A stretch of DNA of 64,000 nucleotides from Hygrocybe punicea (taxonomy: Eukaryota > Basidiomycota > Agaricomycetes > Agaricales > Hygrophoraceae): positions 8,194,891 to 8,258,890 of the forward strand of contig OY744461.1 of NCBI GenBank assembly GCA_963556145.1. The letters are read 5' to 3'. The notes under the pieces are model-generated. The model saw nothing but the letters and a program-made list of their open reading frames with translations. It ran no database searches and was not told the origin of the DNA. Positions 55,442-64,000 of this stretch are shown piece by piece. Within the stretch, counting starts at the first letter, position 1; each line of letters starts with the position of its first letter. The translations under genes were made by a program, and so were the position numbers.

Positions 55442-56275
55442 CTAAGGTGTCATTGGCATCCTGAGGGACTTTCCAATGTATCTTGAATCCATCTTTCTTG
55501 GAGAAGCAGACAATTCCCTTTTCTCAAATTCCCATAAGAAGGATTGAGAGGAAATATAGGACTTGCTGGGTGACAGGAAGATGATCACTGTATCATAGTG
55601 GATTAATGATCTGATTGAGAGTGAATGCTGACACTTACAATCTGGTAACTCCAATTCCCACTCGATTCCACCAATACCCTCAACTTCTACAACATATCCT
55701 ACTTCTCCTTTTTTTGTCCACCAGTCAACCTGCAGCACTTTAGGGGTTTCTCTGAGGTCTTCTTCTACATCCAAATTAGAGATCCTTCAATGGTACATTG
55801 GTATGTCATAGTATCAATCACTTCCTGACAAAGAGGGCCTACTTTCTATAGAATGAAGTCAAGTCAAGTTGTCATTTACTGTCAAAAACACATACTTGTG
55901 TCCTCAAGTAGTGGACAACCTCATGAATGATGATCACTTTGAGTAAAGCTTTGAGCACAAGTGCCAGCCTCCCATCAGGATCTCAAGTCATTGCCACATC
56001 CCAGGTGTCAAGTCAGTATTTGGTGATGAAAATGAACATCTTAAGGGCTTCTGTGCCCTTGTGGAGACCAAACCCACAATTTTTCATCTTGCTCCAGGAA
56101 GGTGACTAAGGGAGGTTCTGAGTGCAATGCCTTGCAAATGAATCTGCAACATTCCTCATCATGCTCTGAAGATCTCTTCCAATCTTTTTCACCTATGTAA
56201 ACCACAACATAGGCATCAAATAGTTTAGGGGCAACACCAGAAGCAGTGATTTCATGCCAGAATCTCAAGTAAAAG
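55442..56275 (-). pseudogene. Broken transposon-associated gene with an HExxH motif
   Basis: On minus from 56275: RFWHEITASGVAPKLFDAYVV, YIGEKDWKRSSEHDEECCRF, LVTFLEQDEKLWVWSPQ; then, in another frame, LALVLKALLKVIIIHEVVHYL with HEVVH at 55925-55911; then, after further damage, VLQVDWWTKKGEVGYVVEVEG and IEWELELPDC. These look like one protein family linked to agaricomycete transposons, with a zinc-metallopeptidase-like HExxH. Frames are interrupted by stops and shifts, so no product is expected. Proteolytic function is only a guess from the motif. Confidence 0.5.
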
Positions 56276-56694
56276 GGTGATTGTGGGGTCTAGATGAAGT
56301 GAGGGAGTGTTGCTGTTAGCTTTCTTGTCATTGGTTTGTACAAAGAATTTAACTGGGCTAGGGCAAGGGTGTTTGATCTTGGACAACATGGTGGTAGGTA
56401 GTAATGTGGTAACACCTGAGACTGCCTCCACCTGACCCTCCCTTTACCTAAGCCTAAGAATAGCTGCTGAGCACATGTCTCAGCAGCTATTGTTTGGCTG
56501 AACTTGTCTGTTTTCCCAACACCAGCAATAAACCTTGCCCAAATACCCCCAAATACCTAGCATAGAGTAGGTAGTATTCCAAATATAGTAACATTGGCTC
56601 CAGAAGCAGATGATCTTCACTGTCCAAGGGATTGTGTATGGATTAGACCTGCTGCCACTGTCAGAGAAACCAAGGTGAGTGAATACAAGATAAA

Positions 56695-57440
56695 TTGGCA
56701 ATCATAACTGTAACTCACAATTACAGCAGCACAAAACCAGCATGCCACAAATTCTTGAGACAAGGTATATCAATTACTGGCATGGGAATGACAGATTTCA
56801 CCATGGCCATGAAATTGGTGCAAGAAATCTATACATACATTTATTGCCAGATCCCTGAAGGAAAACTTGAAAAATGGAGTGTGGTGACTTACTCAGGACA
56901 CGATGCCCTTGAAATATCTAATCGCTACTTCACACCCAAGAGGGACACACCGCAGATGGTGCACATACCATTTACTGAGGCCGTAGATGGTGTCCTTGAG
57001 GAAATGGCCAAGTTGAACTATGTACACAGCAATGAAAATGTTATAATGGCCACATCAATGAGGAACATGGTAGAAGGTAACCGAATATCATGGAATAATA
57101 ACCCAAAACCTTAAAGATACAAAGATGCACAACCACAGACATTTCGCATTGGGGACATTGTGGAGGTCCAGTTGTCATTCACGGTTGTTCCTGTCAAAGG
57201 CCAAAATTAGAAAATGTTGACAGTCCTCCACTCGATTGCACTGCTTGACAGCACTTTAACTCAGGTATGTTAACTATATACTATATAAGTAGGAAACTCA
57301 AAGAAAGATAACAGGATGCACTGAGAAAATGCTTCACACAAATGACAATTCAAAGCAAACCAATAGCACTCAAATGGAAGGTAGGATATGGTGATGAAGG
57401 AAAAGAGGTGAAGAGGCTTCATTCAATAGATATTGCATAG
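56695..57440 (+). pseudogene. Broken transposon-associated gene (IGDIVEVQLSF family)
   Basis: ORF 56695-57114 (RQGISITGMGMTDFTMAMKL, YSGHDALEISNRYFTPKRD, VDGVLEEMAKLNYVHSNENV) ends in a stop. The continuation, FRIGDIVEVQLSFTVVPVKG, stop at about 57208, then KMLTVLHSIALLDSTLTQ and, after an intron, further residues, matches a hypothetical family frequent next to agaricomycete DNA transposons. At least two nonsense changes. Confidence 0.55.
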
Positions 57441-58750
57441 TACCCGAAACAAATCACCACTCCATAAATAATAAGCTTTGCTGACCTTGTTAATGGTTAG
57501 ATCTGTGATACAAAGTGGACCAAACTCGGCAAACGCCGCAACGATAGACGTGACAAGATTTTTTTGGGGAAGTCGGAGCACATGCTCAGCAGCTATTCTT
57601 ATATAGGCTTAGGGTCAGGTGACTGCCTCAGCGTCTTCACCTTCACCCGCTACACGCCTAAACAAGCTCAGTGCTGAAATCAGGATTTAGTTTGGTTCCA
57701 TGACACAGTCACATGGGAGTACTGATCTAATACTATGGACGTTATGATAAATCAGTACTGAGCCTCCACCCCTGGTTCAGTACTGGTCGACTGGCTCACT
57801 TTCCCTTTAGTTTCAATTTATATTACATTTATATTTATTTATTTTCCATATTATGGATAAATGGGGTACATATTATTTATTATTCTGGGGCCATTTATAC
57901 AGTATATTTTGCTACCACCATCATGCTGCTACTGCTGCTGCCACCACTACTTACAGCTACCACCACTGCCGCCTTGCCACTGCTGTTACCGTTGCCATGC
58001 TGGTCATCTGCGTTGCCGTTGTTGTGATGGCCATCTTGTCTGTGGTTGTGGTTATCACTGCCATTGTTGTTGTTGTCGCCATTGTTGTTGTCGTGCTGAG
58101 AGGAGAGGTAGGTGGGGGATGATGAGGTGGTATTGATGTCGAGGTGGTGGAGAGAAGTTGAACTGTAGACAAACAAGACCAAAGTAAAGATATGGAATTT
58201 TGCCGCGGTAAGCAACAAACAACAACTTAGAGAATTTCGCCAAGTAACAACAGGACATGCTTCATATTAGATTTATGACATAGGCTTTTGGAGAGCCTTA
58301 GAGAACTAATGATAAACAGATGTTTATATCTGCTTATAAGAGCTAGGAAGACTCAGTTAAGGCAGCAGGGGCTCAGAAACTCAGATTTAACACTACAGTG
58401 AGTTCCAAGGCCAAATCCTGAGGCCTGATCCAGTGCTGAGTCGAGAACCGATCAGCCCCTGGGCCAGTCACTCGACTGTTGTTAGGGAAGGCCAGAATGA
58501 ACCGAGCAAAGGGCTAATTACTGACTGAGGCCCAGGCCTGGGCATTTATATTATATCTGGACATCGAGGGAGAAATTAAATAAATTAAATTGAAAAAGGA
58601 AGGAGATAAATAAATAAATAAACAAATAATAATGTTAATACCCTCGTTTATCGTCTTGACGTCTCAAACCCGTCAACGATCGAAATTGACCACAGGTACA
58701 CAGGTAAGAATCATTCAGCAATGTTAATATGCTAATTACATGAAACAGCA
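57441..58750. other. Decayed repeat DNA with a low-complexity block
   Basis: 57900-58110 is an impure CCACCACTGCC/TTGTTGTTG trinucleotide block whose frames stay open on both strands. Words such as CAGTGCTGA (57671, 58429), CAGTACTG (57759, 57778) and CCAGGCCTGGGCA (58531) hint at MITE ends, but I could not pair them. No gene seen. Confidence 0.4.
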
Positions 58751-58779
58751 TTGTATCTTAGTTCACAGCCCCTGCAAAA

Positions 58780-59808
58780 AATGAGTTCAACGGAGCTTTT
58801 GGATGACCACCATTTCTACCGTCACTTTGCTGATGGGATGTCAACAACACCTCGAATATCCAGAAGATTGGAAACTTATGCCATTCAACAAACACGGCCT
58901 GCCTTTGAATGCTCCAGGACAATTGGATCGGTGACCTCATACGCATGTCCGTGGTTTCCTTCGTTTTGGTGCAGATTCTATGGCAGCATTGGACTCACTC
59001 GGTAAGCGGCGCTTTTTTCATTGATTCACCGGTGCGCTGGCATTGGATGAGTGCTAACCGGCGTACATGAACTCAAGTGTCGACTGTGCTAATTGCTGGT
59101 GGCCGAGTAACTGCACCACTTGCCAGTCTGTAGCATCCAGAAATGTTGGTACATTTTGGCTGTGATTGGAAAATTTTGAATGAGTAAGCACAAAGAGATT
59201 TCATGGGGTTACATACTAGTGCTACGATCCAATACATCAACCAACGGCTCATTTTGACAATCTAGAAATGAACATGAGACAGATTATTTGGTCCAAAAAA
59301 AGAGAGCCTACCATTCGGAAAGGGGAAGGTGGCATCATCGCGATCGACATCTTCTGCATCGCAACCAGAACCAGTCCCCTGAAAATCAACACTGTCACAC
59401 TTGTCGAATCCTTCCACAGTTCCCTCTACTCCATCAAAGGTGGCCGAAACTTGTGTGTCCATGTTGGCTTGTGGAGGGTTTCCTACACTGAAAGTTGGTT
59501 GCACTGGATTGACTCGTTGATTAGCAGCAGTAGGCCAATGCAACAGAAACTTACGCGAAGATGCGATCCTCGTACTTGAACTCATGCGCCATGTGATAGA
59601 ACGATTTTCAACTGTATCAGTAATTAAGTCATTCACATGAAAAGAAGAATCATTAGAATAGAAACAGAACATACCTGCACCTGCCCCCACATGGTTTGTT
59701 GGTTGCGGGGACCCTTACGACTGGACCAGCCTTTGATCCATTTTTTGAGCCTCTTGGACGGCCGCGAGGTCGTTTTATTGGCACATTGGGTCCCAACGTA
59801 GATTCCAT
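58780..59808 (-). pseudogene. AT-hook gene, transposon-associated, probably broken
   Basis: The minus-strand start MESTLGPNVPIKRPRGRPRG is near 59808, with the AT-hook core RPRGRPRG for minor-groove binding of AT-rich DNA. Donor GTATGT is near 59675. Later exons include VENRSITWRM, RKFLLHWPTAANQRVNP and VEGFDKCDSVDFQGTGSGCD. Near 58998-58850 is SNAAIESAPKRRKPRTC followed, after a one-base shift, by SNCPGAFKGRPC, which looks like the C-terminal Cys-rich end of such genes. Exon joins between 59270 and 59000 are uncertain. A DNA-binding role is inferred from the AT hook. Confidence 0.42.
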
Positions 59809-59965
59809 AATTTGGATTGGTAAAAAAAGCAGCAGGAGGTTGGGGATATACAATGCTGAGCGCTGAGCGTTTGTCCTCGTTTTTCGAGGCTCAACTACTC
59901 TCACAATTAAAACCCAGTTATATTTCAAACTCAGTTATATCGCTTCGGCTGTCCAGGCGTAGTAT

Positions 59966-61981
59966 GACACCTCAGGAGTTCCAACATTTAGTTGGGGTCT
60001 AAAGTGGTTTCTAAAGTGAGCGGAAAAATATAATTTTTAGATTTACATTTAGGCCTAGCCTAAATATTGAATTTAAGTCACAAATAAATGTACATCTAAA
60101 GTATTTATTTAGTTTCATCTTTAGACTAGTTTTACAATTAAAATGATGACCTGTTCTAAATTGTGGAAGGAAAACAGAATTTCGCTACAAGTTTACTCAA
60201 ATTTGCTAGTCTAAATTTAGGTATCATCCAAAGGCAGGCCAAAATTTAAACTTTCAGTGTGACTAAAATAATGGATTTAATAGTTATCAAAAAAAAAAAT
60301 TTCGGCGGTTATCAACATTCCAAATTTCAATCAGAACTAAAGCTATTGCCCACGCAATCGCCCACCCGTCGTCCACCCATCGCCCACCCATCGTCCACCC
60401 ATCGCCCACCCATCGCCCACCCATCGCCCACCCGTCGCCCACCTCCCAATCATGACCTGAACCCAGCTCCGACGTCGACAAAACCAATCAAATTTTTTTT
60501 TTCGACCTCACACCCACCGTGACGCCATCTCGCCATCTCTCCCGCTCCCGCTCATCCCATCCCCGGCATCTCCCCTGCCCAAGTATGACGATCTCCCACA
60601 CCCCACGCCATCTCCCTCGCCCTCGCCGCCATTTCCCACCCTCGATTTCCTGCCAAGCCGTCGCCCACACCTCCGCCCTCCCCATCATCTCCCTCGTCCA
60701 CACCCACGCCATCTCCCATCTCCCTCGTCGTCGTCGCCATCTCTCCTCACACTCGCCATCTCCCACACCCTTGTCGCCCACGCCGCACCCTCGTCGCACA
60801 CGCGACGCTCATCGCCACGCCGTCGCCACGCTCTCATCGCCCACGCTCTCATCGCCACACTCTCGTCGCCCACGCTCTCGTCGCCCACATCTAACCCATC
60901 CAAAATTGGATCCCCCATGGCCATGCCCGCGCCATCTCCCTCGTCCACACCCACGCCATCTCCCCACCATCCCATCCCATCACCACGCAATCTCCCACAC
61001 CCTCTCGTCGCCCTCCCATCGTGCCCCCGCCATCTCCCTCACCCATGTCCACGCCATCTCCCTCACCCTCATCGCCAACGCCATCTCCCGCCAAGCCACC
61101 TCCGCCATCACCTCCCTCGCCCACACCCCACGCCATCTCCCACACCCTCGTCATCCACACCCTCGTCGCCCACGCCACACCCTTGTCGCCCACGCCCACG
61201 CCATCTCCTCACCCTCCCACTCCCTCGTCCCCCACGCCATCTCCTCCCATCCCATCGTGCCATGCCCACGCCATCTCCCACACCTCATCACCTACACCCT
61301 CGTCGCCCTTCCATCCTATCGTGCCCCCGCCATCTCCCACACCCTCATCACCCACGCTCGTCACCCTCCCATCCTATCGTGCCCCCGCCATCTCCCCGCT
61401 CTCATTCTGTCGTGCCCCCGTACACCCTTGTCGCCCCCGCCATCTCCCCCACCTGCCTCTCCCCCTACCTCTGTCATCACCTCACGAACCCCACCACCAT
61501 GTCAATTGACGTTGGAGCTGGGCTCGTGAGGTAAGATTGGGAGATGGGTGGGCAATGGGTGGGCGACGGGCGGGCGACGAGCGGGCAATGGCGCGGGCAA
61601 TAGCTTTAGATCTAACAACAACTTTGAATTTAAATAGCTGCCGAAAATCTTACATTTTGATAATTATTAAATTTATTATTTTAACGCTACCAAAAGTTTT
61701 AATTTTGGCCTGCCTTTAGGTGATGCCTAAATTTGGACTAGAAATTTGAGTAAACTTGGAACTAAATTATACTTTCCCCTTACAATATAGATCTGATAAT
61801 TATTTTGATTGCAAGAATAACCTAAAGATGAAAATAAATAAATAAATTAGATATACATTTATTTGTGACTTAAATTCAATATTTAGGCTAGGCCTAAATG
61901 TAAATCTAAAGATTATATTTTGGTGCTAACTTTAGAAATCACTTTAGATCCCGACTAAATGTGGAAAGTCCTGATGTGTGA
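59966..61981. mobile_element. 2-kb foldback element with long TIRs
   Basis: The left arm (59966 to about 60330) and right arm (about 61620 to 61981) are inverted repeats. ACATTTAGTTGGGGTCTAAAGTG mirrors to ACATTTAGTCGGGATCTAAAGTG; TAGGCCTAGCCTAAATATTG and AAATTTAGGTATCATCCAAA have mirrored partners. Tandem CGCCCACCCAT units (60355-60445) and their mirror (61545-61610) lie just inside. The centre is C-rich CGCCATCTCCC repeats, and its long ORFs (for instance 60519-61529) are low complexity. No transposase. Target duplicate not fixed. Confidence 0.75.
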
Positions 61982-62148
61982 CTGCCCAGGCCTGAGCCGT
62001 GCCTGTGAACCAAGGGATGATCTGCTGATTTGTCATATCCCCAGCTCAGCATTTGTCTGGGATCGAATTTGTGCCACGTCACCCATAAACGTCTATAGCC
62101 CTAATCTAGTACTATGACCAATTTGGCCGTGTCGCAACCCAGGCCAAA

Positions 62149-64000
62149 ATGATAGTGACCTTTAAAAGGCGGAGGGTTATGGCGCGTCTCTCCCAACACC
62201 GCGGTCTCATATTCCTTGGCTGTATCCTCGTCGTTTTCACGCAAGCAGGCCTCTTCGTCGGACGCAGAGACAGCATCTCAGAGTTACAGGCGTTCACCGA
62301 CTCAGACACCTCGCCGTCTTACAAAAACTGGCTATCCTTCACCAGTTCCGCCCTCCCCGCGAGTGTCATCGCAGAGCACCCCATACACAAGCTCATGGCA
62401 GACGCCGAGGTCGACTTCCGCAAACGGCTTTACAGGCAGAGCCGCACGCTCAGCGCAGCCGTGGCCGAGTATAAGAAGCGATACAAGCGGGCCCCTCCAA
62501 AGGGATTTGATAAATGGTGGCAGTTCGCGAGAAAACACGACGTAAAGTTGGTCGACGAGTACGACGGGCTCATGGAGGACTTGGAGCCCTTTTGGGAGGT
62601 TTCGGGAGAGGAACTGCGACGGCGGGCAGTACAGGTGCGTTATTATAATAATAATTTTGCTATTGAGAATTTTTTGTTTAGGGTGATGGGGACACAGGCT
62701 GGCTCTCTTCCTGCGATTGATCTCGTGCGGATACGTAACGGTACAGCAGTTGCCGTGAACATTCACCCTGGTTCCAACGCGTCTGTAGTCAGTTACCGAG
62801 CTACCGCTCTCCGGCGTATGATGAAAAAATTCCAGCATACCGTTCGTTACATATATTTCCGAACATCATTCAAAGTTCACATGTATACACACGCAGCTGC
62901 CCGATCTGGACTTTCCAGTCAATGCAAGAGCAGAGGGGCGCGTCTTGGTTCCGTGGGAGCACCGAAAATACCCAAATATAACGGTGCAAGACTCCACACG
63001 TAAGCCTTTCAATCTAACTACCTTCTTTTGTTTGTCCGTCACATTGAATCCGACTATAGACGGCATCGAGTCTATGCTCGGTACAGGATTTTCCTCAGAC
63101 TGGCAAGGCACAGGCAACGTCTGGGAAGCATACAGGCGCACCTGCCCTCCCTTCTCCCCCGCGCGCAGACTCTACAGCTCCATCCACCCAACCTCTACCC
63201 ACCACATCGCCGACTACCTTGCCGACTCCTCCCTCAGCCCAGGTCCAGGCGCCGAGTTCTTCTTCCCCAAGACCACCGACGCCACATCCCCAGCGTCAAA
63301 TTACTGCTCCCAACCGTGGGCACACTACACACAGGGCCATTTCTTCAGCGACTACCGCACGATTCCCGCTATATACCCTGTGTTCTCGCCGGCCAAGACC
63401 GACGGGTACCTGGACGTGCGGATACCGAGCCATTATTACTACGGGTCGACCCCGCGTTACACCTATGGATGGGACGCGGTGAACCTGGAGCTGAAGCCAG
63501 TGGAGGCCATGGAGGTGCCGTGGGAGGACAAGAAGGACAAGATATTCTGGAGAGGTGCATCTACGGGTGGGGGGAGCAGTCCTCCGGGGTTCTCTGCTGA
63601 ATATCAGCGTCATAGGTGGGTCTTTCTCTTTCCTCTTTTTTTCCCTTCTTTTTCGTCCCTTCACTGTGGTTGAGAACGCTAAAACAAAAATAAAAGGTTT
63701 CTCAGAATGGCCAACGATGACTCGGACTTGATCCATACCGTCACTTTCGCAGACCCACCCGGCTCGTCGCGATTCATCTCAGCTCGCGTCCCCATCACCT
63801 CGCTGACCGAAGAAATCATGGATGTTGCCTTCGTCAAGGCGGTAGGTGCACAGAATTACCCGGGGGGTCTACAAGGCATGGTGTACGACCACCGATTCGA
63901 CAACGCGGTTTCGCTAGGGGAGCATTGGGCATACAAGTACCTGGTGGATCTGGACGGGATGTCGTATTCGGGAAGGTTTATGGGGTTCATGGCGAGTGAT
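62149..64000 (+). CDS. CAP10-type glycosyltransferase (GT90), 3' end outside window
   Basis: Exons: 62149-62634, 62698-62841, 62897-62999, 63060-63615 and 63697 onward, with GT..AG introns of 55-81 bp in phase. N-terminus MIVTFKRRRVMARLSQHRG, then a membrane anchor GLIFLGCILVVFTQAGLFV, giving a type II Golgi topology. Next are HPIHKLMADAEVDF, KRAPPKGFDKWW, IDLVRIRNGTAVAVN, LPDLDFPVNARAEGRVLVPW, FKP-type C-rich loop residues, FWRGASTGGG, and a start of the catalytic part (YSGRFMGFMASD) at the edge. This is the arrangement of CAP10/GT90 proteins, related to the cryptococcal capsule protein and to POGLUT enzymes. Donor and acceptor sugars are not deducible. An ATG at 62179 is an alternative start. 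Confidence 0.9.

Noticed and set aside
57655..58560. Pairing CAGTGCTGA and CAGTACTG words into a MITE
   Set aside because: The words recur, but I could not find a consistent inverted pair or target duplicate.
60519..61529. 336-aa ORF in the foldback element
   Set aside because: Pure CGCCATCTCCC-type low complexity; several other frames are equally open; lies between inverted arms.
63028..63736. 190-aa and 146-aa ORFs over the CAP10-type exon 4
   Set aside because: Alternate frames of a conserved GC-rich exon; no independent support.
1..64000. tRNA, rRNA or CRISPR features
   Set aside because: No cloverleaf-like A/B-box pair, rRNA core or regularly spaced identical repeats with unique spacers recognised; all tandem arrays are contiguous minisatellites.

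Overview
The window looks like nuclear DNA of a mushroom-forming basidiomycete (Agaricomycetes; species not resolvable). The reasons are many short GT..AG introns of about 47-60 bp, a spliced AMSH-type deubiquitinase and a spliced CAP10-type glycosyltransferase, and transposon gene families I know from agaricomycete genomes. These include gag-only LTR elements, Tnp2/CACTA-like transposases, DDE and hAT transposases, and a TET/JBP-like dioxygenase. I see no rRNA, tRNA or CRISPR.

Only two genes look like ordinary host genes: an AMSH/Sst2 deubiquitinase (46809-49824, +) and a family-90 glycosyltransferase cut by the right edge (62149-64000, +). The rest is a nested transposon island whose order of insertion can be read from target-site duplications (TSDs). 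(1) At 1-324 + 5146-5375 lies an unrecognised element ('X'), split by a 4.8-kb gag-only LTR retrotransposon (325-5145; TSD CCGT). (2) A decayed hAT transposase (5375-8050, -) follows, with a foreign insert in one intron. (3) A DDE transposase pseudogene starts near 8388 and ends at 46314-46454. Its last intron is split by a 36.5-kb 'outer' element (9781-46267) with 34-bp terminal inverted repeats (TIRs). (4) The outer element's own Tnp2-like transposase (10049-13139 + 43001-43300) is split in turn by a 29.9-kb 'inner' element (13140-42993). The inner TIRs are about 1.8-2.7 kb and carry a minisatellite plus a D/E/G-rich reading frame. The inner element is flanked by TGATATT, and removing it restores the reading frame. 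(5) The inner element holds a second Tnp2-like transposase, a gene broken by a young LTR element (22320-27600; TSD TCGG), a Tc1/IS630-type transposase, and a TET/JBP-like 2OG-Fe(II) dioxygenase. Divergent from the dioxygenase is a kinase-like gene broken by a 1.3-kb hAT-type insert (TSD TGCTCTTC). A 595-aa acidic gene completes the cargo.

Between the two host genes (50-62 kb) lie a Gln-rich and minisatellite region, a second diverged copy of element X, an old LTR, broken transposon-associated genes, an AT-hook gene and a 2-kb foldback element. Much of this tract is visibly poor in CpG, whereas the two LTR elements are CpG-rich. The LTR differences of the older one are mostly CpG/TpG/CpA transitions, which fits cytosine methylation, so an oxidase of the TET/JBP class as transposon cargo is notable here.
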